From: Bacillota bacterium
Lineage (GTDB): Bacteria > Bacillota > Clostridia > Saccharofermentanales > Fastidiosipilaceae
DNA: 63,153 nucleotides
Direction: 5' to 3'
Assembly: GCA_023442635.1 (NCBI GenBank)
Contig: JAEZYR010000145.1
Span: forward strand, 1 to 63,153
Made by a program: the position numbers and the translations under genes. Shown here piece by piece: positions 52,001 through 58,087 of the stretch; the first letter of the stretch is position 1, and each line of letters opens with the position of its first letter. The notes beneath the pieces were generated by a model. That model was not told where the DNA came from and did no database searches. It saw nothing but the letters and a program-made list of their open reading frames with translations.

Positions 52001-53275
52001 ATTGAGGTCGAGGATGGCGGCGTCAGCGCTGACGGACGCTATCGAGGCGAAGTCCAGGAAGTCAGCCAGGGCAGCTTCGAATTGACGAACAAGGAATATA
52101 CGCGCATCCCTGTCAGCAAGGTCTGGCAAGGCAAGGCAGGCGAAAAGGCGGCCTTCGAGCTCTATCGCCGTTTGGAGGGCGAGGCAGAAGAGCTGAAGCA
52201 AAAAGTCGCAGAGCTTGTGTTGACCGCCGAGCAAAATTGGCAGGGGGCTTTTGAGGACTTGCCCACAGTCGACGAAGAAACGGGCCTTGCCTATGTCTAT
52301 GAAGTGCAGGAAATTGCCCAAGAAGGCTATGCTAGCCGCATTTCAGGAAACAGCGCCGATGGCTATGTCGTGACCAATGTCGAGTTGCTCAATATCCCAG
52401 TCGAGAAGCGCTGGCTGGGCACGGTGCAGTCGATGGCGACCATTGAGCTTTTGGCCAATGGGGAGCCGACAGGGCAGCTGCTGGAACTGAATGCAGCCAA
52501 TCAGTGGCGCGGCGTTTTTGAGGGTCTGCCAGCCTTCGACGAAGCGGGGCAAGCTGTGACCTACACTGTGCGTGAACAGGCGCCGCAGACAGCCTATACG
52601 CTGCTTGAAGCGAAGGAAGAGCCAGCCTCTGAGGCAGAAACACAGGCTGAAGGTGTGGCCATGACGGCTAAGCCCCAAGTCGAGCTTGAGCAGCAGGACA
52701 AAGCCCAGGCTGAGAAGCAGGACAAAGCCCGGGCTGAGAAGCAGGGCGGAAAGCAAGACGAACAGCAAGGCGAGAAGGGCAGCCAGTTGCCGCAGTATGC
52801 TGTGACGATCGAAGGTGATCAGGACAATGGCTTTGTGGTGACCAATACGGAATTTCTCTCCATCCCAGTTGAAAAACAATGGGTGGGGAAGGCTCTCGAA
52901 AGTGTCAAGATTCGCTTGCTGGCCAACGGTCAAGCGACTGAGCAGATTTTGGAGCTGACGGCTGACACGAAGTGGCAAGGTGTCTTCGCTTCTCTGCCAG
53001 CTTTTGATGAGCAGGGCAAGCCCATCGTCTACAGTGTCGAAGAACTCGACCTCGATCCGCGCTACAAAGTCAGCATTACAGGCCAGGCGCATGGCGGCTT
53101 TGTGGTGACGAATAGCGAGATACCGACGACGCCACCGCCAACGAACATTCCGCGCACGGGGCAATCATGGCCCGGGATGCCCAAAGCCCTAGCCCTGCTT
53201 TGGGCTGGCGCAGCCTGTTGCCTCTTTCGCTTATCTCGCCGAGAAGAGCCAGAAGAAGGGGAGAAGGTCGGCTAA
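43082..53275 (+). CDS. Giant wall-anchored adhesin: leucine-rich repeats, MucBP, SpaA and Cna_B domains
   Basis: A 3397-residue surface protein. Order by rough residue: signal peptide 1-31; S/E/P-rich low complexity 32-140; BspA-type leucine-rich repeats 145-310; MucBP-like domain 330-407; Ig-like domain 410-490; a second leucine-rich block 575-1035; second MucBP-like domain 1063-1140; large beta-rich adhesin and DUF11-like part 1140-2070; about six SpaA-type domains 2070-2770 (each opening with a V-x-K and closing with an E-x-x-A/T-P-x-G-Y); about five Cna_B domains 2770-3350 (VEKxWxG to VTNxE). The sorting signal is IPRTG at 3356-3360, then a hydrophobic helix and a basic tail. SpaA/Cna_B domains normally hold Lys-Asn isopeptide bonds with a catalytic Glu, making a stiff stalk. 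No sortase gene is in the window. Likely binds host or microbial glycans or proteins, which is inferred from domains. Confidence 0.93.
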   Translation: MNKKTSVLAWLLSLTMLATSFSSLSVTSLKAASVEGGEQNPPTAEVTAGAEEEPSAVPSPSEDVGLGSEPGTKASSEEASNSDEPSWTDEGLAEKAVSSTLTPETGETAPDSPSAPDGQAASEPEQGAPLVGAGARAEQGSLRFAEGDVMVQGQLQHGYVVEGWVAGQESQTLTIPAAYLDLPVLAVADRAFVGSELTALTLPESLVEIGEQAFAANKIASLDLPQRLERVGQEAFRDNALTSLQLAKVKDIGSRAFANNQLQTVDLQGVVTVGEEAFRGNQLSEVAIPDSLEALGPHAFTYNGRYVLLTGENPLVKSEKQAGAFGQVAHPVDLIVHFVDAETGAAILNDRLEGSDFWTENGVAELGETQTYTAPAIDGYDPVEANVTYTPDRERYELTIRYNKRESALLLEAVGEAKIQLGAEVSRDLLLSFVRASNGQGKDLKSQVRMTPETIDSNEAGVHEILYSLEDANGNLRTLKRSVWVTADPDWLNFPLGEGWVLGDFVYGKESYNKTEVLGFTDQGKAKLSRNKDLILPHINPYDPSVEITRIGWGMKWGINQKNGFSGIEAKDIRDYNSNIQYINGTFTVKEADSLTLDGLVSNYSGYALVNSHIGHVKLNSLKSAGNEAFRGLRARIIELNGLERLSNRAIGGLQATERLELRSVKSIKKIYLNSTDTQGEIFLDSLEEVEEFYLAPKVKRIHAPKLKRIGNSAFFDTTILTVEDEDFISVETVEGDPFRWSPNDYFYWPHLKSISQNAFTERGFIFRRASRPVSLDDYAKRAVIITDKSRIFPPTANYVVDPEDGEIDANAPFGEDDFLYEDESKRKLIGLSKQGWRKIDERDYTTRLKIQLPDSVEEIGDKAFYDLWQSGLPNSFDELYVEGQNVRQLGQYAFSSSHLRGYDFPNLKVLKRYSLPSTMPEGNAPGFDLRGVEIIEYDAFGSYSNYDPAKRSDQQMLAIHGETFTFDSLREARVSAMGSSLSVYRLYLPAIERIDARAFGLQRMAEVYVGENLESLDSRAFTGGGSGYNPGYNGAITNPYGTTLVFTPDRQNPHNLQDGYGHVVNPTEVTIHYVDEKGQTLLPDRKQYRLPDNVLKKQGKPKEIIAPSIFGYTPKQVKYDIPDDRQVHDLTIVYTKAEQGVEGALVNQWNEEDRNAQNKPKELYEIGEQMRTWHYIDLTGYGSSIEGAVLKIYYDPKYVVASDITVPRSDAIAKYEAKDGVLSIYLQSNKNGGDIVGGQQLEIPIYWRFKKLQTPDLYKMQLNMDLRDEHDKIYATSQPIYLQGWYKKPSMSKNSPLNLPGYDYRDLTSADHAPRRLGELGIVNRPDGSYDYAVIKDEPVSFYFAIHDLARYVDKSVIKDVLPTYTALNDIGEEETRVAVFNPEENPDWHLSEDKKSVWTEVQHPATRMPSAYYPELKLRFPRALSGDNIENHAEIELFPYEQGELENTMRVSDDITIYQVLYKDKKPPKGEVYFDKSTERLPRFDGKNTYFFDTDEDRKKDLPFRIEVTAENRTITMRDVVVTDYDLDKKHSRLKYTGVSVQEGSTDETVSVVAYHKKGELMNPAEDQILETQRMQARKWQRIRFSSAVQDQIDYIQIIFRPDYALEGRLLFDVHTALREPGQSQYSSERENFYDNEALLTANLFGKETGLPASDRSKPLLTADGEVVTQDTPDWAHLPGNFIWWDKDIIHVRGFRMEMGIEKKQSYPSDRSVMPGDTGRYDLKLTPYLEGSRDARLGRDGVKEDLANFEMIDILPRGILVNAVHPTSDFIRSGGTYELVENYQGKGQEAVIFKADVLASGVFDIASIETSVEPNVSEGHVTNHVYGTWEYDGITKVGQKIAPPGVDDGREWLHDQASISVIKVCELTARKYIRREGGPWSMTGVKTPAGSAFDYRLSLFNGSSSERSAIDLVDVFPYLGDESIQELRPGSGQRPAKKSQFSNTLDLTREIQILRDDEDVKASFDIRYENGTGKIKEEIRGSADEAIEKLNWETTPQATSRAIRITAKPGFELKKNQQLDVIIPMKAPEDGNRLMGLKAYNTYVRKDAQTVRFLEPNRVYNEIPYPKGILEFTKKGYDEETKTSSNLAGVEFQLYKYYYYNYRWQEEYIQTAVSDENGLVRFSAFDLNPRGQYRIKETKAPKGYIGVGPQDFYGSSFKPIPGQLEDGVQVYKYVAEDFRFENRKPEKPIVGSLRVEKLINTPDGRVPGAVLQFHLQGKNKQGEVVYERDFFTNQEGRFEVDNLPAASYVLKEVAPAGQGHFIPVSQHFEIKKAPGRSEVGYTKHYFTANNGSALINYNYSLLITKLGVKDASLLDDISELNNIGQKGLGGYKFVLKGDDGSTIKTAATDTYGSQKGSVEVTVKPGVTYEIQEIETPYKNNYIHNTKSYRFKVGNDGALYTPEGKRFVQPFNLNFPNLEKPLKARVKVVKESNGGLPLPGAKFGLFQAQAEGEPLLIAEGTSQIEGKEAVVYFNDLKAGVYQLRELEAPLGYVRDERSVTVTIPERLPEYLSKDKNGLTYEDGPEEVLATFEHVFVNKSIQAEIIKGSTLQENLSEQRANWLLAEHPEWRKRQVAPGLWSVYQPLAGVKFVLDEIKDGERRRVSELESDADGQIHVPISRANMESVYELTEVQAAPGYRLDPTPLSVCLADEIRLTSWDGTLRRYKDNRPNKGRILLSKYELDTRQTLAGASFGLYAETAEGTGPAAWPLKVVKSDANGFVEFANLDFGRYYVRELEAPVGYQRLEKTWVFDLSEEASQDVQHAVAFNGKPLSLPVEKVWVGGGEEPEAISFKLFTDEALTKPAVDIDGQLVPPLVLRAEDNWRDPKAALEKDPVTGAERHGAARFENLPRYDQQGQLIHYYIQEEAILDEDGQPRFEPTITGDDKGYLVVNTNIEKRSILVRKRWVGQAADGVEVQLLANGKPVGDTVTLSPESQPKPWTHIFENLPRYSPDGQAISYQVVERAVLQGEKRIEVEDGGVSADGRYRGEVQEVSQGSFELTNKEYTRIPVSKVWQGKAGEKAAFELYRRLEGEAEELKQKVAELVLTAEQNWQGAFEDLPTVDEETGLAYVYEVQEIAQEGYASRISGNSADGYVVTNVELLNIPVEKRWLGTVQSMATIELLANGEPTGQLLELNAANQWRGVFEGLPAFDEAGQAVTYTVREQAPQTAYTLLEAKEEPASEAETQAEGVAMTAKPQVELEQQDKAQAEKQDKARAEKQGGKQDEQQGEKGSQLPQYAVTIEGDQDNGFVVTNTEFLSIPVEKQWVGKALESVKIRLLANGQATEQILELTADTKWQGVFASLPAFDEQGKPIVYSVEELDLDPRYKVSITGQAHGGFVVTNSEIPTTPPPTNIPRTGQSWPGMPKALALLWAGAACCLFRLSRREEPEEGEKVG
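52694..52741 (+). repeat. 24-base tandem repeat inside a Cna_B domain
   Basis: Two copies (52694-52717 and 52718-52741) differ at one base and encode a QDKA(Q/R)AEK octapeptide. They lie in a Q/K/E-rich insertion of about 60 residues (about 52620-52795) between the strands of the fourth Cna_B domain. This kind of repeat can gain or lose units. Confidence 0.85.
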
Positions 53276-53313
53276 GGATAAGCACGCACAGCTGACAAAT
53301 TCCATGATGGAGG

Positions 53314-53335
53314 AGGCCGCCCAGAGCGGCCTTTT
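53314..53335 (+). terminator. Terminator of giant surface protein gene
   Basis: AGGCCGC (53314-53320) and GCGGCCT (53326-53332) form a seven-base stem with a five-base loop, followed by TTTT. Confidence 0.8.
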
Positions 53336-53541
53336 CCGAGTCTGGCCAAAGGGGGCAATATAGGCATTGCCCCAGTCTTTGAGAGGGCATTTTCTCTGGA
53401 ATTTCAACATCCGTACGCTAGGTTAAAGCGAAGTTAGCTAAAAGAGCGTATGATGAGCCAAAGCTAAAAAGCTATCGGAGCCTAGGTTCTAGTGCCCCGA
53501 GCGAACAGCGCAAAGCGAACAGAGCAAAAGGAGAATCTTAG

Positions 53542-55329
53542 ATGAGGACAGTTGCCGAACGACTCGCAAGCCTTGCCGATCTCAGAGAGGCGATGCGAGC
53601 TGAGGGGATAGACGCTTATATTATTACGATGTTCGATGATCACAACAGTGAATATGTCGCTGACTACTGGCGTCGCATCGATTGGCTGTCAGGCTTTTCG
53701 GGTTCGGCTGGAACTCTGGCGATCACCCTGGATGAAGCCGCACTCTGGGCCGATGGCCGCTATGTCATTCAGGCCGAAGAACAGCTGGCTGGCACAGGCA
53801 TTGTGCGCATCCAAGACCGCCTGAGCAGCACGCCCAAGTTGTCTGACTGGCTGTTAGAGCGTGTGGGCAAGGAAGCCAGTGTAGCGACGGATGGCCGAAC
53901 CCTTTCGATGGGACTTGCGGCTACCTTGCGCCAAAGCTATCCGAACTTGCGCACGGATGCTGACCTCATCACGCCGCTTTGGCAGGAGCGTCCTAACCTG
54001 GCTCAAGAGCCCTTGCGCGAACTGCCCCTAGAGATTACAGGCGAGAGCCGCCAAGACCGCCTGCAACGTTTCCGCGAGGAGCTAAGCCGACAGGCGGAAG
54101 GCTGTGAGCACACCTTTATCGCCTCCCTTGATGACATTGCCTACTTGCTCAATTTGCGTGGAGCCGATGTCCCGAACAACCCTGTCTTCTATGCCTTTTT
54201 AGCTGTGGAGCCAGAGGGAGCCTGCCTATTTGTTGACCTGGAGAAGGTCACGCCTGAACTCGAAGCTGCTCTAGCCAAAGATGGCGTTCGCCTCCAACCC
54301 TATGAGGCGGCGACAAGCTACCTCCAAGGCCTCCAGGCTGAGCATTGCCCCAGTCTTTGCCTAGATCCCAATTACACGAACATTCAGCTGGCGGATGCCT
54401 TGCACCCATCCATCCAACAAATTCAGCGCCGCTCGCCCAGCGTCCAGATGCGCGCCATCAAAAACGAGACCGAACTGGCCAACTTGCGGCAGACGCAGCT
54501 GGCCGAAGGCGTTGCCTTAACGAAGCTCGCCTATTGGATCAAGCATTGGCCTAAAGGCGAGAGCCCGACAGAGTGGGAAGTCAGCGAAAAAATAGCCCAA
54601 CTTCGCCGCGAGCAGGGGGCTTTTGATGAGAGTTTTGGCACGATTGCGGCCTTTGATGCCAATGCCGCTCAGATGCACTACGGCCCTAGCCCCGAAAAGT
54701 GCAGCCGCTTGAGTGGCGATGGTATTTTGCTGGTCGATACAGGCGGACATTACCCTGGCGGCACCACTGACACGACCCGTACATTCAGCATCGGGGCGGT
54801 GAATCCAGACTTTGCGCGCGACTATACCCTGACCCTCAAATCGCATATCGACCTGGCTTCGGCCGTCTTTATGAAGGGAACGACGGGGCAGAACTTGGAT
54901 ATTTTGGCTCGTCTGCCCATGTGGCGCTGTGGTTTGGACTACAAGTGTGGCACGGGTCATGGCGTGGGATACCTCCTATCCGTTCACGAAGGCCCCCAAA
55001 ATATCTCGATGGGTGGCTCACATGTGCCGCTTGAAATTGGCATGATCGTGACGGATGAACCTGGTGTTTATCGCGAGGACCAGTGGGGGATTCGCATCGA
55101 AAATGACCTCCTCGTTCAGAAGAAAGAGGAGACAGACTGTGGCCTTTTCTATCATTTCGAAGTGATGACCTTCTGCCCGATCGATGTCGACCCGATTCAA
55201 GTCGAACTTTTGAGCCCCGAAGAAAAGGCTTGGCTCAACGCCTATCACGCGGCCGTATATGAGCGCCTGGCATCTCGCCTTGAACCCGAAGAGGCGGCTT
55301 GGTTGGCCGAAGTAACGGCTGCCATTTAA
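53542..55329 (+). CDS. Xaa-Pro aminopeptidase (M24B)
   Basis: A 595-residue metallopeptidase that removes N-terminal residues before proline. It has two creatinase-like N-terminal domains (about 1-310) and the pita-bread catalytic domain. Metal ligands: D399 and D410 in VDTGGHYPGGTTDTTRT, a histidine in GTGHGVGYLLSVHEGP (about 474-489), glutamate in VTDEPGVY, and the last glutamate in GIRIENDLLV. The length fits the longer aminopeptidase P type found in eukaryotes and some bacteria, with a C-terminal extension of about 60 residues. Monocistronic, between two terminators. It complements PepF and the peptide importer. Assignment is firm. Confidence 0.92.
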   Translation: MRTVAERLASLADLREAMRAEGIDAYIITMFDDHNSEYVADYWRRIDWLSGFSGSAGTLAITLDEAALWADGRYVIQAEEQLAGTGIVRIQDRLSSTPKLSDWLLERVGKEASVATDGRTLSMGLAATLRQSYPNLRTDADLITPLWQERPNLAQEPLRELPLEITGESRQDRLQRFREELSRQAEGCEHTFIASLDDIAYLLNLRGADVPNNPVFYAFLAVEPEGACLFVDLEKVTPELEAALAKDGVRLQPYEAATSYLQGLQAEHCPSLCLDPNYTNIQLADALHPSIQQIQRRSPSVQMRAIKNETELANLRQTQLAEGVALTKLAYWIKHWPKGESPTEWEVSEKIAQLRREQGAFDESFGTIAAFDANAAQMHYGPSPEKCSRLSGDGILLVDTGGHYPGGTTDTTRTFSIGAVNPDFARDYTLTLKSHIDLASAVFMKGTTGQNLDILARLPMWRCGLDYKCGTGHGVGYLLSVHEGPQNISMGGSHVPLEIGMIVTDEPGVYREDQWGIRIENDLLVQKKEETDCGLFYHFEVMTFCPIDVDPIQVELLSPEEKAWLNAYHAAVYERLASRLEPEEAAWLAEVTAAI

Positions 55330-55405
55330 GCTAAGCCCCTGCCAGCTGGCCCTGCTTGGTGAGACTCGCCCTGCAAGCTAGCGGCAAGCGACGCCTAAGC
55401 CATAC

Positions 55406-55450
55406 AAACGCTGGACGCTGAGCGAAGTGGGCTCAGCGTTCAGCGTTTCT
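55406..55450 (+). terminator. Terminator after Xaa-Pro aminopeptidase
   Basis: An 18-base stem with one G-U pair (55406-55423 with 55431-55448) and a seven-base loop, followed by a weak CTTC tail. It is a very stable hairpin. Confidence 0.75.
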
Positions 55451-55457
55451 TCTGCAC

Positions 55458-55529
55458 AAAAACACGCCTGCTTATGCCCATAGCCTCTCCAAAACGGCTT
55501 TGACCAGCTCTAGCAGGACGTGTTTTTTT
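55458..55529 (+). other. Long inverted repeat ending in T run
   Basis: AAAAACACG.CTGC (55458-55471) can pair with GCAG..CGTGTTTTT (55513-55527), closing a loop of about 41 bases, and seven T follow at 55523-55529. It could be a second terminator or a short stand-alone RNA. The rest of the 316-base gap (55330-55645) shows only this, the terminator before it and the ribosome binding site AGGAGG of the next gene. Confidence 0.4.
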
Positions 55530-55645
55530 GCTTTTGGGCATCTTTTCCTCATTCGGCTTACACTTTTTGGCAACTCTGCTGAAACGATCTCTTAAGCTAC
55601 AAGCACAGAACAAGAAGCTCAGTTTCTTGGGGATAGGAGGTTTGT

Positions 55646-57643
55646 ATGAGGCAAAAGTATCGAAATGCAAAAGCTTGCTTAGGTCTGGCCTTGGCAGCCT
55701 TGATGGCGCTGACGGCTTGCTCAGGTCCAGCCAGCAAGAGCCCTCAGACAGGGGGAGGAACACCTTCGGATCCAGCTCGTGTTGACGGACAGCAGCCCTC
55801 AAGTCAGCCCCCAGGCGCAGCTGATGGCGAAATGACAGAAGTCGGTACGCCGCGGCGCGAAACGCTCATTGTGGAGCCAAGTACAGGCACAGATTCGCCT
55901 GGGCAGTTCAATCCCTATATGACAGGGACGGCAGTCAACTTTGGCATGCATCAGCTGCTCTATGCCCATCTTTGGGAGATTGACACGACCAAAGGCGAAC
56001 AGTTTGGCGAAGTCGCAGAAGGCATGCCCGAAGCGAACGCTGACTTTACAGAGCACATCGTCAAAATCCGCAAAGGCATCAAGTGGTCGGACGGCGAAGA
56101 CCTCAACGCAGACGACGTTGTTTTTACAGTCAATCTGATCATGACAGATGACGATATTTCCTCCAAGGCCTACTACAACACGATTTTTGATCGGGTCGAA
56201 AAGGTCGATGACTATACCGTCAAGTTTGTGACCAAAGAATCCTTCCCCCGCTTAGCGCAAAAATTTGGCGTGACGACTTGGGGCAATGACCTGCGCATTG
56301 TGCCAGAACACATTTATAGCAAGGAGGAGCGCGTCACCGCCTTCAAAGACGAAAAGCCTGTTGTGGCAGGCCCATATACCGTCAAGGCCTACGACCCTCT
56401 CGGCAAGTGGATTCTCTATGAACGGCGGCCAGACTGGCAGCAATCGACCGTCGGCGTGATCACGGGCAAAGAGCCCAAGGCCAAGTACGTTTGGTTCCGC
56501 TTCTTCAATGACGATACGACCAGACAGATGGCCATGATCAACAACGAGATGGATGTTTTGCGCGAAGTGACGCCCGAGATGTTCCAAGGCATAAAAGAAG
56601 CCAACTCGGCCGTATCCGCGTGGTACAAGGAATTCCCCTATGCTACGAGCGATGACCCAGGTGCCAAGGGGCTTTGCTTTATGTGCGACAAAGCGCCCTT
56701 TAGCAATCCTGACTTCCGCTGGGGTATCGCTTTGGCGATGAACCTAGACGAGATGACGATGAACATCTTTGATGGGGCGGGTCGTGCTTCTGTTCTGCCT
56801 GTTTTGACGGCCACGAAGGCGATGCAAGAAATGTACTACAAACCGCTGTTACCATGGCTCGAATCCCTAGAATTAGACCTGGGCGATGGCAGCAAAATCA
56901 AGCCTTGGGATCCTCACTTTGCTGAGCGCATGGGTGAGAAACTGCGCGCACAGTATCCCGATTTGCCTACAGAACCCGAGCGTTTGGTCGACATGTTCGG
57001 CGTCGGCTGCTGGAAATATGACCCTGAAGCCGCGGAGAAACTCTTGCTCAAAGCGGGTCTCGAAAAGAAGGCTGATGGCTGGTACTTTGAGGGCAAGCCT
57101 TTTGTGATTCATATGACCTATCTGGCCGATACAGAAGTCCAGATCGCTCGCAGCGTCAAAGCCGCCTATGACCAATTGAGCAAGTTTGGCTTGCACTGTG
57201 AGATTGCTTCGGACAGCACGGCCAGCTGGGATATCAACTATGTGACAGGCAACTTTGAGCTGTCGGGCTATCACCCAGTCGGTGGCAGCACGCGCGATAT
57301 TTACACGGTGATCGCGGCTTGGGATGAGGACTTGATGGCCCCTGTCGGCGAAAAAGGCGCAGGTCAGGGGGCTAGATGGCGCAACGCCGAAGCGACGGCC
57401 ATCATCCACAAGTTGGCAGGCATCGACCCAGCTTCAGACGAAGCCTATCAATTAGGGCAAGACTTCATGAAGCTGGCCATTCGGAATCTGCCCTTTATCG
57501 GTTTCTTGTCTGGGGTGAAATTTGTGCCAGTCAATGAGACCTACTGGACGCATTTCCCCTCAGCTGAGGATCCCTACAATGGGCCTTGGTGGTGGTGGAG
57601 CTGCTTCAAGTACATCCTGCCAGAGATTCAGCCACAGAGCTAA
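55646..57643 (+). CDS. Peptide ABC transporter binding lipoprotein 1 (SBP family 5)
   Basis: A 665-residue receptor of the OppA/DppA type. Signal peptide with lipobox near residue 25 (LTACSG), then a G/P/S/Q-rich linker to about 65. The family-5 fold follows, with FGEVAEGMPEANADFTEHIV and KGIKWSDGEDLNADDVVFT (about 115-160) as the classic signature of peptide-binding proteins. ATG 55646 has AGGAGG five bases upstream. The next receptor gene, 444 bases on, encodes a close paralogue of nearly the same length, with most signature segments identical. It carries its own hairpin terminator. Peptide or peptide-like ligands are expected. The paralogue pair probably differs in ligand preference, which is inference. 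Confidence 0.92.
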   Translation: MRQKYRNAKACLGLALAALMALTACSGPASKSPQTGGGTPSDPARVDGQQPSSQPPGAADGEMTEVGTPRRETLIVEPSTGTDSPGQFNPYMTGTAVNFGMHQLLYAHLWEIDTTKGEQFGEVAEGMPEANADFTEHIVKIRKGIKWSDGEDLNADDVVFTVNLIMTDDDISSKAYYNTIFDRVEKVDDYTVKFVTKESFPRLAQKFGVTTWGNDLRIVPEHIYSKEERVTAFKDEKPVVAGPYTVKAYDPLGKWILYERRPDWQQSTVGVITGKEPKAKYVWFRFFNDDTTRQMAMINNEMDVLREVTPEMFQGIKEANSAVSAWYKEFPYATSDDPGAKGLCFMCDKAPFSNPDFRWGIALAMNLDEMTMNIFDGAGRASVLPVLTATKAMQEMYYKPLLPWLESLELDLGDGSKIKPWDPHFAERMGEKLRAQYPDLPTEPERLVDMFGVGCWKYDPEAAEKLLLKAGLEKKADGWYFEGKPFVIHMTYLADTEVQIARSVKAAYDQLSKFGLHCEIASDSTASWDINYVTGNFELSGYHPVGGSTRDIYTVIAAWDEDLMAPVGEKGAGQGARWRNAEATAIIHKLAGIDPASDEAYQLGQDFMKLAIRNLPFIGFLSGVKFVPVNETYWTHFPSAEDPYNGPWWWWSCFKYILPEIQPQS

Positions 57644-57704
57644 GCTGCGGCTGAGGCGAAAAGCAGACGGCCTGTTCGCATGCGAGCGTACATAGGTCAT
57701 GTGT

Positions 57705-57749
57705 AAAGGGAGGGCGAGCGAGCAGAAGAGGCTTGGCTTGCCCTCTTTT
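57705..57749 (+). terminator. Hairpin after binding lipoprotein 1
   Basis: AAAG.GAGGGC.AGC (from 57705) pairs with GCTTGCCCTCTTTT (57736-57749), with one bulge and a wobble pair. The right arm itself supplies the T run. The 444-base gap that follows (57644-58087) is otherwise A/T-rich with no gene and no clear promoter. Confidence 0.6.
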
Positions 57750-58042
57750 GTACAAAAGGCGAGCTGGCCTGCAGAGCAGAAGCGCCACAACCTCTTTCTC
57801 GCCGCGCACGAAGCCTTGCGGACTTTGTGCTGCTGTGCCAGAGTTCATAAATTATCTAAATGATTGAACGTTAAACCTTCTGACAGACTAAAATTTTTCC
57901 GTGCACTTTAGACAAGTTTCGCGAGGCTAATAAGGCCGATAATGTTAATTTTTCATTTTTGACTAGTTGAAATATACAAAACGCCTTGATAACCTAAGAG
58001 CGTCTATAAGCGCTGGCCTGCCTCTTGAGCCAGACGCAAAAA

Positions 58043-58073
58043 GCGGTTTAACCGCGATAAGTACTTAAGTACT
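58043..58073 (+). promoter_or_regulatory. Two adjacent palindromes before binding lipoprotein 2
   Basis: GCGGTTTAACCGC (58043-58055) and AGTACTTAAGTACT (58060-58073) are both perfect palindromes and lie directly in front of the GAGGAGG ribosome binding site. They could be regulator sites or fold in the mRNA to control translation of this receptor separately from its paralogue. Confidence 0.5.
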
Positions 58074-58087
58074 GAGGAGGAGAGATC

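Noticed and set aside
52343..53164. Antisense frame of 273 codons opposite the Cna_B region
   Set aside because: Its leucine-rich look comes from the complement of the Q/K/E-coding repeat; it covers the sorting signal and has no ribosome binding site.
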